The notes beneath the pieces are model-generated. The model searched no databases. It worked only from the letters and a program-made list of their open reading frames with translations, and was not told where the DNA came from. Shown here piece after piece: positions 18,728-26,523 of a DNA stretch of 64,000 nt (within the stretch, counting starts at the first letter, position 1; the number at the start of each line of letters is the position of its first letter). The DNA comes from an uncultured Granulosicoccaceae bacterium (lineage in GTDB: Bacteria > Pseudomonadota > Gammaproteobacteria > Granulosicoccales > Granulosicoccaceae). The position numbers and the translations under genes were made by a program. The stretch spans positions 1-64,000 of the forward strand of contig CALFCF010000023.1 of assembly GCA_937951345.1 (NCBI GenBank), in the 5' to 3' direction.

Positions 18728-19420
18728 ATGACATTTAATGATTTCGGGCAGGCTCTGGTTCTGCTGATAATTCTCTATGCGGTGTGGCAGACAGCCGGGT
18801 TGTGGCTGCGATTGCCGGCGTGGTTTCGGCAGGACGGTTTTATACGCTGGCGCAGCACACAGGATACAACCGCACTCTATCTACGCGACCCTAACGGTGA
18901 TTCTGTACTGTTGCAGCGGTTATCTAATTGGCGTGAAGACAGGGCTCAACCTGCATCCTGCTGGTATGGTCAATCCGGTTCGTATGCGTGCTGGCAGTAC
19001 CTGTCCGGCGTGCGTCGGTCGCATAGTTTTCTTCGCCGCAAGAGTCTCAAGCGTACGCGTTATAATGTCACCATCGTTCACTTGGGTAAGTTTTCTCATC
19101 CTGATCTGTATTTCTGCGTCAGGCCACGGCAAAGCCTGGATTCAGTGGATTACCTGTATGCGGAATCCGAATTTTCGCCACAGGCAGACAGTGATTTCAG
19201 CCGTATGTTTTTTATTGAAACCAATCGGCCCGAAGAATTTGAGCATGTGTTAAGCGAGCCGATCCGTCAATTGATGCTGAACACAGAGGAAGTATCCCTT
19301 GAGCTAATCAATGGCTATTTGGTTCTGGTCAGAGTAACGCACATACTGGATTTGCGTGAACACTTACGCACCGAACGTGATACAGCAACATCATTGGCAG
19401 AATATCTGGAACGGAAATAA
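18728..19420 (+). CDS. Membrane-anchored protein of unknown function
   Basis: This 230-residue protein has one N-terminal membrane helix (about residues 8-27) followed by a soluble domain rich in Arg, Trp and Tyr. I recognise no family. It ends 17 bp before the epimerase gene on the same strand and is probably co-transcribed with it. The coding frame is supported by its length and a downstream gene in tight spacing; a competing overlapping frame at 18777-19253 is less protein-like. Confidence 0.65.
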   Translation: MTFNDFGQALVLLIILYAVWQTAGLWLRLPAWFRQDGFIRWRSTQDTTALYLRDPNGDSVLLQRLSNWREDRAQPASCWYGQSGSYACWQYLSGVRRSHSFLRRKSLKRTRYNVTIVHLGKFSHPDLYFCVRPRQSLDSVDYLYAESEFSPQADSDFSRMFFIETNRPEEFEHVLSEPIRQLMLNTEEVSLELINGYLVLVRVTHILDLREHLRTERDTATSLAEYLERK

Positions 19421-19437
19421 GCGGAGTCAGTAAACTC

Positions 19438-20379
19438 ATGCATTTTGAAAAAGCTCTTATTACCGGTGGAAACGGTAACCTCGGCCGGTTGCTTGCCAAA
19501 AGCCTGCGTGATTCTGGTGTGGCGACGGTTCAATTTGATATACCCGGCAGTGAACCACCGGATCCGATGGACGAAGAAATAATTGTTATCGGTGATGTCA
19601 GAGACCAGGCACTTTTATCTGATACTTTCGACAAACATAAACTGGATGCTGTCTTTCATCTTGCATCTTTATTATCCGGAAGCTCGGAAGCCAATCCTGA
19701 TGAAGCCTGGGATATCAATGCTACGTCATCCTATCGACTGTTAAAACGATCCGTCGATGCACAAGTCAAATGCTTCTTTTTTGCAAGCACGCTCGCAACC
19801 TATGGTGCCGGTGTCACCGATCCGCTACCTGAACAGGAACAACAATGGCCGGATCTACTCTATGGCGTCACGAAAGTTGCGGTTGAACGACTCGGTGTTT
19901 ATTACAAGCTCAAACACGGCCTGGATTTTCGTTGTTTGCGGTTCCCGCTGGTATTGTCACCTTTTGCGCCACCGGGAGCGCTGACAGCCTATCCGTCCCA
20001 TGCGATGAAATCGGCGTGTGATGGCGGAAATCAATTTACATTTCCAGTTAGTGGACACATCGGTACATCGACGTTGTTTCTGGATGATGTGATTCAATCA
20101 ATAGTCAGTCTGGCCAAAGCGGACCAAAAGCGTTTAAAACAACATGTCTACTCGCTACACAGCTTTGTGCTTACCGGCGATATGATCGAACAGGCTATTA
20201 AAAAACGCTATCCGGAATTTCATGTTGACTACGCTCCACAGCCTGCAGCAGAACATATGCTCGGTGGCCTGCCGGATGTTGTCGAAGATCAGGCGGCGCG
20301 CGATGACTGGGATTGGCAACCTCAATTCGACTTTGATAGAACAGTAGATGCGATGTTTGAGCTATTTAGTGGTAGGTGA
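19438..20379 (+). CDS. NAD-dependent epimerase/dehydratase (extended SDR)
   Basis: A 313-residue extended SDR with the nucleotide-binding motif ALITGGNGNLGRLLAKSL at the N-terminus, a conserved acidic residue before the adenine pocket (GDVRD), and catalytic Tyr-Lys in YGVTKVAVERL. The pattern resembles the UDP-sugar epimerase / L-threonine dehydrogenase / D-erythronate dehydrogenase branch, so the substrate is uncertain. It follows the unknown membrane-anchored protein closely. Confidence 0.85.
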   Translation: MHFEKALITGGNGNLGRLLAKSLRDSGVATVQFDIPGSEPPDPMDEEIIVIGDVRDQALLSDTFDKHKLDAVFHLASLLSGSSEANPDEAWDINATSSYRLLKRSVDAQVKCFFFASTLATYGAGVTDPLPEQEQQWPDLLYGVTKVAVERLGVYYKLKHGLDFRCLRFPLVLSPFAPPGALTAYPSHAMKSACDGGNQFTFPVSGHIGTSTLFLDDVIQSIVSLAKADQKRLKQHVYSLHSFVLTGDMIEQAIKKRYPEFHVDYAPQPAAEHMLGGLPDVVEDQAARDDWDWQPQFDFDRTVDAMFELFSGR

Positions 20380-20450
20380 GCAGATTCTTGAAATTGTAAT
20401 TACGTTTAAGTGAGACACCGGAGATACAAGCCGGGCACTGCTATTGAAGA

Positions 20451-20930
20451 CTAGGCCCAGTCGTGCCACGGAACCGGTACCCAGACCGTCCCGGAAGATG
20501 TCATGACAACTGCGATCCAGACAAGTTGATCATTGCCAAAATCTCGTTTGGTTACCGAAGCTACCTGGTGTGTTCGGGCTGTTTGTAGCAACTCGCATCC
20601 ATCGAGGAAGAAACCGGTCAGGGCCATCGTTATCGCCAACTGTTCTGATAGGCACGTGACAAGATGAGCTTGTGGCTGAAGCCAGGCACCCTTGCGCGGA
20701 GGGTTACGGTAGGTAAGTTCTGCAGTCGAAAACCTATTGTGGAAACTGCTGCTCAGCGTTGCCCACGGATCACCGTTCGTGCCCCGGTTAGCGCACCCCA
20801 TCATTAAGCCTGACAATACTGATATCAATACGATTGGCTTTCGCAATTGTAGTAAAATTATAATATTGCACCATATCGACATGGTTATGCCGGATAGGGT
20901 CTTTCTATCGTAATGTTGGAATTTACGCAT
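20451..20930 (-). CDS. Putative small lipoprotein
   Basis: A ~159-residue frame with a hydrophobic signal segment ending in the lipobox-like LMMGCAN, so a lipid-modified cysteine near residue 46 is likely. The rest has no recognised domain. An ATG 48 bp further in (at 20882) gives a more typical lipoprotein signal length. It converges with the epimerase gene. Support is modest. Confidence 0.45.
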   Translation of the reverse strand: MRKFQHYDRKTLSGITMSIWCNIIILLQLRKPIVLISVLSGLMMGCANRGTNGDPWATLSSSFHNRFSTAELTYRNPPRKGAWLQPQAHLVTCLSEQLAITMALTGFFLDGCELLQTARTHQVASVTKRDFGNDQLVWIAVVMTSSGTVWVPVPWHDWA

Positions 20931-21361
20931 CAATGTACTGTCGCAACTAAAGACCGCATTTAGCGTTTGGCTCCGTTTAGAGAAGAAATTTACAGATTTG
21001 TTGCTCGATTGATTGTATTTATTTTAGTAAGGCGCATTGCATACGAATACAAGTATCCGGAATTACAGAAACTCCACTGGTAACGTCGCGGCCATAAAAT
21101 CTGTATAATTCCTCGGGGAGATAACGTGCGAAACCGGCGCATTGGAACGCTGTCGTGCCAGGCGTTCCGCGGCAGATATGAAACATATGAATAATATGCG
21201 CATATCAGGCAGATGAATTTGATGCTACATTTATAAAGATAAATAAAGATAACCGCGAGATTAAGAACCGAAGGTAATCACCAAAGCGGTAACGTAACAA
21301 ACCGGAATCGTTTAAGAAACGTGCGTTAGATGCGCCAACAACTTGGATTTTAAATAGGATT
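20931..21361. other. Non-coding region upstream of the P460-like lipoprotein
   Basis: About 430 bp between divergent genes. No additional reading frame or strong hairpin stands out; presumably both promoters lie here. Confidence 0.4.
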
Positions 21362-21844
21362 ATGAAGAACAAACTATTGAATTTGGCCGTCGCTGGCGGC
21401 CTGGCTGCGCTTGTATCAGGTTGTGCTGCGGTTGGTATTGGTGGCACTGTGGATACGCGTTGGGCGGATTTCAAGAGTTGGACCAAGGTCGTCGACGGTG
21501 AGACTGGAGATCCGACCAAATTCATCGGTAATGTACACCGTGGCCCAACCGGCTATCGTAACACCTATGTAAATGCCGAAGGCCTGGCTACTATCGAAGA
21601 CGATTCTGAAGGTCGAGTATTCCCGGCGGGATCTATCATTATCAAAGAGCAGTTTAAAGACAAAGCTGCCTGGGAAGCAGGTAAGGGTGCTGGCTATACT
21701 GTTGCAGTCAAGCAGGAAGATGGCACCTGGGGCTGGACCGCAAAGCTGACCGGCAAAGCGGGTGCTAATGCTTTTTGTGCTGGATGCCACGGTATTGCTG
21801 CCAAGCACGATTCCATGTTCACCGGCGGTGGTTACGCAAACTAG
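21362..21844 (+). CDS. Cytochrome P460-family c-heme lipoprotein
   Basis: A 160-residue lipoprotein precursor: signal peptide MKNKLLNLAVAGGLAALVSG with the acylated Cys at residue 21. The mature domain ends with the c-heme motif CAGCH (residues 139-143) followed by GIAAKHDSMF, the arrangement seen in cytochrome P460 and cytochrome c'-beta proteins. Those place the heme site at the extreme C-terminus and act on hydroxylamine or NO. I cannot identify the Lys cross-link residue of true P460 with certainty, so either NO/hydroxylamine chemistry or a plain electron carrier is possible. It is monocistronic with a structured 3' region. Confidence 0.75.
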   Translation: MKNKLLNLAVAGGLAALVSGCAAVGIGGTVDTRWADFKSWTKVVDGETGDPTKFIGNVHRGPTGYRNTYVNAEGLATIEDDSEGRVFPAGSIIIKEQFKDKAAWEAGKGAGYTVAVKQEDGTWGWTAKLTGKAGANAFCAGCHGIAAKHDSMFTGGGYAN

Positions 21845-21906
21845 CATTTACTCAGGCGTTGTCCGGTTATGTAGGTTCTGCGAGCCATACGACCTGATTG
21901 GGTAGT

Positions 21907-21954
21907 TGTTCGGTAGCAGATCGGTACTTGTTAAGTAGTTGCAACTACCGAACA
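21907..21954 (+). repeat. 10-bp inverted repeat in the P460 gene 3' region
   Basis: TGTTCGGTAG (21907-21916) and CTACCGAACA (21945-21954) pair perfectly around a 28-nt loop that itself contains ACTT/AAGT. With the downstream terminator this makes the 200-nt 3' region strongly structured. Confidence 0.55.
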
Positions 21955-22015
21955 GAGCCATTTGACAAGTACGCCGGGTACTTCAACCTAAGTGACAAGT
22001 GATAAAACGGTATAG

Positions 22016-22050
22016 AAAAAGCAGGTGCAATAGTGCACCTGCTTTTTTTT
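22016..22050 (+). terminator. Strong Rho-independent terminator
   Basis: GCAGGTGCA (22021-22029) and TGCACCTGC (22034-22042) form a perfect 9-bp stem with an ATAG loop followed by eight T residues; A residues upstream extend the pairing with the T tract. It ends the P460-like transcript. Confidence 0.93.
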
Positions 22051-22220
22051 GCTCAAAATTCCTGTACTGGTGGGATTTCCTGCTCGCAACAACTTATCGA
22101 GCGAACCGTTGAGTAAGATTCTCCGTTACAGTTCGTAACTGCACCCTATTAGGTTTTAAGTTCCGATTCGTCAGGGCCGCTAGTTCAGAATCGTTTAATA
22201 AATTCACCTGATAGGACATC

Positions 22221-22421
22221 ATGAAAAAAATTGCCTTCCCATTCTTACTGTTTTTCGGAATGTTGCTTTCATCTGGTTGCGTTGCTGTTAAAGTTGTTGA
22301 TACTGCAGCTTCGGCGACCGTGGGCGCTGCGGTTGGCGCAACTAAACTTGCAGTCAAAGGTACAAAAGCTGTCGTTGGCGCCGCTTTACCTGACGATGAC
22401 AAGAAAAAGAAAAAGCAATAA
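22221..22421 (+). CDS. Small lipoprotein (NF038104-like)
   Basis: A 66-residue lipoprotein: signal MKKIAFPFLLFFGMLLSSG with the lipid-modified Cys at about residue 20. A short Val/Ala/Gly/Thr-rich region (VKVVDTAASATVGAAVGATKLAVKG) and a charged tail DDDKKKKKQ follow. It resembles small lipoproteins common in marine gammaproteobacteria, which I recall as the NF038104 family. Function unknown. A GATAGGA ribosome-binding site precedes the ATG. Confidence 0.7.
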   Translation: MKKIAFPFLLFFGMLLSSGCVAVKVVDTAASATVGAAVGATKLAVKGTKAVVGAALPDDDKKKKKQ

Positions 22422-22552
22422 CGCTGTAAGCAACTGGTAAGCAAGCCGTTTTAGATGTTGTCCGGTATCACAGATCAATAAAGTATTGTTTTGAACGAAA
22501 ATACGCTGTGCGTGCCTGGCTCAGAATCAATAACCTTAATGATAAAACTGCA

Positions 22553-23005
22553 ATGAAGCCTCAAATTGCTAATCGTATTTCTGGAACGCTTGTTCTGCTG
22601 GTAACAGTTTTCAGCCTTGTTGCGTGCGCCAGTAATGAGTTCGAGTCCGGTGTATTAGTCGAAACTGAACCGTGTGCCAACAACATCGGTCCATGGAACG
22701 GTTTAAATGAGTTTAAAGTTCAAAACGATGATGGCAGCCTGACGGTGTACCGTTGTCACTTTAAGCAAGCGGTGGCTGATGACGCACCGTGCCCGGGTAT
22801 TGGTGATCCTCTTTGTGATAGCAATTGGGCGGCAATAACAATTGGTAGCTCCTCAGGAGAGGTTAGGCGGCTTCTGGGAGCTCCTATCGATGTCAGTGGG
22901 ATTCGCTGGCAATATCCCAACAACAATTCCATAAGTATCGATAACGGAGTTGTAAGCAATATTTTCCAGCGTAGTGCGTCGCTGTATAAAGCACCACCGC
23001 TTTAG
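22553..23005 (+). CDS. BamE/SmpA-like lipoprotein
   Basis: Starting at the ATG at 22553, a 150-residue protein with a signal peptide and lipobox LVACAS. A C-terminal segment (ITIGSSSGEVRRLLGAPIDVSGIRWQYPN...) has the turn pattern of BamE/SmpA-OmlA domains: a threshold 'G.....V...LG.P', then an aromatic-Tyr strand. Four cysteines in the middle may form disulfides. An upstream GTG at 22508 would bury the signal peptide and is unlikely. Probably an outer-membrane-anchored accessory protein; I do not claim it is the true Bam complex subunit. Confidence 0.6.
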   Translation: MKPQIANRISGTLVLLVTVFSLVACASNEFESGVLVETEPCANNIGPWNGLNEFKVQNDDGSLTVYRCHFKQAVADDAPCPGIGDPLCDSNWAAITIGSSSGEVRRLLGAPIDVSGIRWQYPNNNSISIDNGVVSNIFQRSASLYKAPPL

Positions 23006-23042
23006 TTCGAACAAATTTCCCGCTAAAGGTTTTTATCTCGGC

Positions 23043-23540
23043 ATGGGACGTTATCGCCCTCCGGCACCAGCCTCGTCTCCTTACATAACCCCCTCTGGTT
23101 ACCAGCAGATTCGAAAGGAGTTGCAGGACATCTGGCGTTTCCGCCGGGAAGTAACTGAAGCAGTGCGAGTGGCTGCAGCAGAGGGCGACCGTTCAGAAAA
23201 CGCCGAATACATTTATCGAAAAAAACAGCTTCGCGAAATTGACCGAAGGGTTCGATACCTGCAAAAACGAATACCTTCATTGAAAGTTGTTGACCGTGTA
23301 TCAAATACGGATCAGATATTTTTCGGAGCATCCGTTTCTCTTCTTGTAGGCGACGGAGATGAATGTATCTACCGTATTGTGGGTGCGGACGAAGTAGAGC
23401 CTGGAAACGGCACAATTAGTATTGACTCACCAGTCGCTCGAGCGCTGATAAAAATGCGAGTCGGGGAGTGCTGCGACGTCCAGATTGGTGAGCAGACCCT
23501 CCGCTACGAGGTGCTTGAAATCACCTATCCGACGGAATAA
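23043..23540 (+). CDS. greB: Transcription elongation factor GreB
   Basis: A 165-residue Gre factor. The N-terminal coiled coil carries the acidic tip (GDRSENAEYIYRKKQLREIDRRVRYL), whose Asp and Glu residues enter the RNA polymerase channel and stimulate cleavage of backtracked RNA. The C-terminal FKBP-like domain follows. The REIDRRVRYLQKR sequence is the GreB rather than GreA form. The start at 23043 (MGRYRPP) was chosen over a longer in-frame possibility that overlaps the previous gene. It converges on the amine-oxidase-like operon, 11 bp from its last stop. Confidence 0.92.
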   Translation: MGRYRPPAPASSPYITPSGYQQIRKELQDIWRFRREVTEAVRVAAAEGDRSENAEYIYRKKQLREIDRRVRYLQKRIPSLKVVDRVSNTDQIFFGASVSLLVGDGDECIYRIVGADEVEPGNGTISIDSPVARALIKMRVGECCDVQIGEQTLRYEVLEITYPTE

Positions 23541-23551
23541 ATAAACCTCAA

Positions 23552-25129
23552 CTAACGGCTGGTCAACGTTGATTCTCGTATTCGCCACGTGGCTGGTATC
23601 AGTATTAACAACCAGAACCACAACGGGTCAGCACCACTTCCTCCACTTACAGATGAACCGGAGTCAGAGGCTAAATCGGTACTTGATGTAACCGTCCAGT
23701 CGACAGCCAGAGTATCCTCACTTTGCTCATCAGCAACTGTAAGCCGAGCACTGAATACGCCGTTTCTCGCCGGTGTCCCGGTTATTCTACCTGCGGAATT
23801 TATCTGCAAACCCGGCGGTAGGCCGTCGGCTGAAAACCTTAACGGATCTTCTTCGCTGTCTGTTGCCTGTAATTGAATATCTACGGGAATGCCAATGGTA
23901 TTAATGAAAGTTCTGTCAGAAACCAGACGAGGGGGGAGGTTAGCGAGAAGGCCACTATGTCCGGGTGTCAGCGCAGCCATATTACTGGCTTTAAGTACAA
24001 AGCCATCCCAGTGAGAGTGCATTATGCGCAAATCCTCGTTGCGCGGTACGTGATGAAAAGCGACGCGATGCCAAACCGCTATGTCCTGTCCAGCCAATGG
24101 TTCGTCATTCACGAACTGCAGGATATTCTCGTAACAGTCCGGATTGAAACGGGCATTGTCATTGATAAAGCGCTCGCAATCATCCTGACGTGTAACGAAA
24201 AAATCGAATCCGGAGAACGGCTCAATTTGCTCACGGATAAAACGATGACCGTAATGTAGCGGTTGCATGCTGTACCCGGGTGAGCTTTGCGGATCCTGAT
24301 CATTGTCGGCGATACGCCATTGCAGCATCAGATGAGGCTGGACGACACGTGATGATTCGATATTCAATGTCCTTGATTCACGTATCCGACGTCCATCCTC
24401 GGCAAGCTGAAACGTGGTTTCAGATACGATATCGTCATTCGCACTATTACCCAGATCAAAATCCATATACCAGTAGTAGGTATGCGTGTGTGACAACCAT
24501 GATTTGTCGGCGGAATCCGACAGCTGCCGACCAAATTGAGACTGCACTTCATCACTGCTGCGCTGCAAGGCTCCGGCGGCGCCGACACTCGGTTCAATAG
24601 AGCCATCAGCATAAAACTTCCACGTGACTATATAAGCGTAGGTGCCCACCTGTGAGACCGAGTAAAGCGTCACGCTCTCCGATAAATGCGTTTCAGCGGT
24701 TGTTCTGTATGCATCATCGCCGACGGAACGTGTCTTACAGATTCCGGCTCGTCCTTCGACGGTTATCAATTCACCGCCTGGGCAGTTCTCCGGTACCAGC
24801 GTCAATCGAAAACCAGCGCCCAGGCCAAATTGCGTGACATCGTTAAATGTCACTTCGCTGTCATCATAAGCAACGTGTAACTGCGCTAACCGTAATTCTG
24901 AGAGCACTGGGAAGAGCGCACCACCCGGAGGCGTGTAACTGATTTCACTGAGAACGATATTCTCGCGCTGTCGTGCCTCCCAGCACATTTCCCAGCTTGC
25001 ACCGTTATCGAAGGTTTCTGTTATCTGGAAATCAACAGGACAGCTCAACGCCGCTGTTGCCTGCGGCAACACGAAGACGGTAGCAACCAGAACCATTACT
25101 GATGTTAAGAGCTGAATTAACCGTTTCAT
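23552..25129 (-). CDS. Copper amine oxidase catalytic-domain protein (exported)
   Basis: A 525-residue exported protein with a Sec signal (cleavage near ATA-ALS). Residues ~45-390 align by eye with the C-terminal catalytic domain of copper amine oxidases. FGLGA, preceded by Asp97, matches the catalytic-base segment. Cys116/Cys131 sit where the family disulfide is (GIC...). VGTYAYIVTWKF places Tyr164 at the topaquinone precursor position (family N-Y-D/E-Y, here T-Y-A-Y). SHTHTYYWYMDFD gives His214/His216, and FHHVPRNEDLRIM gives His360 as the third copper ligand. The N-terminal D2/D3 domains are absent. A He_PIG Ig-like domain (GLPPGLQINSAGRITGTP) and a C-terminal GlyGly-CTERM-like anchor (GGSGADPLWFWLLILI + basic tail) follow. 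Its start overlaps the upstream stop by ATGA. Confidence 0.72.
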   Translation of the reverse strand: MKRLIQLLTSVMVLVATVFVLPQATAALSCPVDFQITETFDNGASWEMCWEARQRENIVLSEISYTPPGGALFPVLSELRLAQLHVAYDDSEVTFNDVTQFGLGAGFRLTLVPENCPGGELITVEGRAGICKTRSVGDDAYRTTAETHLSESVTLYSVSQVGTYAYIVTWKFYADGSIEPSVGAAGALQRSSDEVQSQFGRQLSDSADKSWLSHTHTYYWYMDFDLGNSANDDIVSETTFQLAEDGRRIRESRTLNIESSRVVQPHLMLQWRIADNDQDPQSSPGYSMQPLHYGHRFIREQIEPFSGFDFFVTRQDDCERFINDNARFNPDCYENILQFVNDEPLAGQDIAVWHRVAFHHVPRNEDLRIMHSHWDGFVLKASNMAALTPGHSGLLANLPPRLVSDRTFINTIGIPVDIQLQATDSEEDPLRFSADGLPPGLQINSAGRITGTPARNGVFSARLTVADEQSEDTLAVDWTVTSSTDLASDSGSSVSGGSGADPLWFWLLILIPATWRIRESTLTSR

Positions 25130-26523
25130 TGCTGCTCTCGAACGGTGTCGAACCGGGTGTAGGGAGACCAGTCAAAAGGCTGAAGTCTGAATGCCGCCCG
25201 TCTGACTGAAAGTGCCGGGATATCCTCACTGCCGGGTGTCAGATGACGGGCTATGCTGTACCAAAACACAATATCTTCATCAGCCAGTGACTCACCGTCT
25301 ACGTAACCATCCAGGCTGGTTGCACAGCCATTCAGGCCGTCGTTGGTACTGGTGCTACCTCGCAATGTGTTACCGGAGGCCAACTGTTCACATTCGTTAG
25401 CGCGTGTTATTGCGAGGTCAAAAACAGACCAATCGTTGGTTCCGCTTAGATAGTCGAAACCGGATGGTTGAGGATCGAGAAAGTAGCTGAGATTGTTAAT
25501 AGGGCTACCGCTTTCATCGAGCAAACTCGTCGCAGTTGCTGCTGTATCCCGAACGATCCAACCACGGAACTGTTCGCGGTCGACGTGGCGGAAAGCTTCT
25601 GTCGGCACTTGCCGGGTATCGATCGGGCGACGTACAACATCAGTGATATTAAACGGGAATTGCACTTCGTCGACAGCATCCGGTGCGTTATCACCGTCGA
25701 TAGCGAATTGCAGTCGCCAGGTGGATAGCCAGGTTGCATTGGCCGCCAGACGTGAAGCGTCACCTATCGGGCTTCCGAAGCGGGGATCGCTGGTAAAGCG
25801 CGATAGCTGACCTGTCAGCTCGATAGCCGGTGCCACCTCGCCATCTTCGCTAAGGCGCCATATGGTTTGATAAATAAAGTTATCGATACGCGACCAACTG
25901 TGCAGGGATACCTGGTGCCGTCTGGTCGGCAGTTCATTGCGCACCTGGGTCATCAGGTTAATGTCGCGCTCTTTGATGCAAATCGATGAAAGCGCTAGCG
26001 ATGAACCCAGCGATTGACCGTCGGTGCATAGCGCCGGTCCGCTACGCAGAATTCTGGAGCCGCCAAGACCTATTTCAGACAGCAACGGTGTGGGGCTGGT
26101 GTCTTCATCGTACTGCAACAGTATCTGTGCTACTGAGGCTTGCCTGAGCACCATTCGACTCGGCTCTCCGGGCGCGCCATAGCTAACGTTAGTCAATGTC
26201 AGGCCCGCTTGCGCATCCACGTGCCAACACAGTGACCATCGCGCGCCCGATGCAAACTGGTGTACGAAGGGCGTTTGGTCCTGCGCTGCTGTCTGATCCG
26301 CAGAGGTGTTGCCGGCGACATCACATACAACATTTTGCTGTTGCGACAGTACAGGGAAAGGCATTAGATACAAACAGATGCAAAACCCGAAAGCCGCTAC
26401 GAACCGCGCAGATCTCTTGTGCATAGCAATCAGTACGGACGGGCATCCGGCTACGATTGTTGATAAATGCGTGCACATAAACACAAATGCGTACATTCGG
26501 GACTTAGAAGCTATTACCGTCAC
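25126..26523 (-). CDS. Inactivated copper amine oxidase catalytic-domain paralogue (exported)
   Basis: A 465-residue paralogue of the downstream catalytic-domain protein, with the same framework (GARWSLCW, VAQILLQYDED, LSSICIKERDINL, FIYQTIWRLSEDGEVAPAIELTG, RHLTPGSEDIPAL). Active-site positions are lost. The catalytic-base segment reads TPLLSEIGLG with no Asp in place. The topaquinone Tyr is Phe (N-F-I-Y, about residue 216 from the longest start). The His-x-His copper pair is missing within a short deletion (WLSTWRLQFAIDG). The GTG at 26523 overlaps the upstream stop (GTGA), but the ATG at 26424 gives a cleaner signal peptide (MHKRSARFVAAFGFCICLYLMPFPVLSQ). It has no C-terminal anchor. It is probably a structural partner rather than an enzyme. 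Confidence 0.65.
   Translation of the reverse strand: MTVIASKSRMYAFVFMCTHLSTIVAGCPSVLIAMHKRSARFVAAFGFCICLYLMPFPVLSQQQNVVCDVAGNTSADQTAAQDQTPFVHQFASGARWSLCWHVDAQAGLTLTNVSYGAPGEPSRMVLRQASVAQILLQYDEDTSPTPLLSEIGLGGSRILRSGPALCTDGQSLGSSLALSSICIKERDINLMTQVRNELPTRRHQVSLHSWSRIDNFIYQTIWRLSEDGEVAPAIELTGQLSRFTSDPRFGSPIGDASRLAANATWLSTWRLQFAIDGDNAPDAVDEVQFPFNITDVVRRPIDTRQVPTEAFRHVDREQFRGWIVRDTAATATSLLDESGSPINNLSYFLDPQPSGFDYLSGTNDWSVFDLAITRANECEQLASGNTLRGSTSTNDGLNGCATSLDGYVDGESLADEDIVFWYSIARHLTPGSEDIPALSVRRAAFRLQPFDWSPYTRFDTVREQQ

Noticed and set aside
24109-24880. Several plus-strand frames inside the amine-oxidase operon
   Set aside because: They overlap the catalytic-domain gene, whose family motifs are clear on the minus strand.
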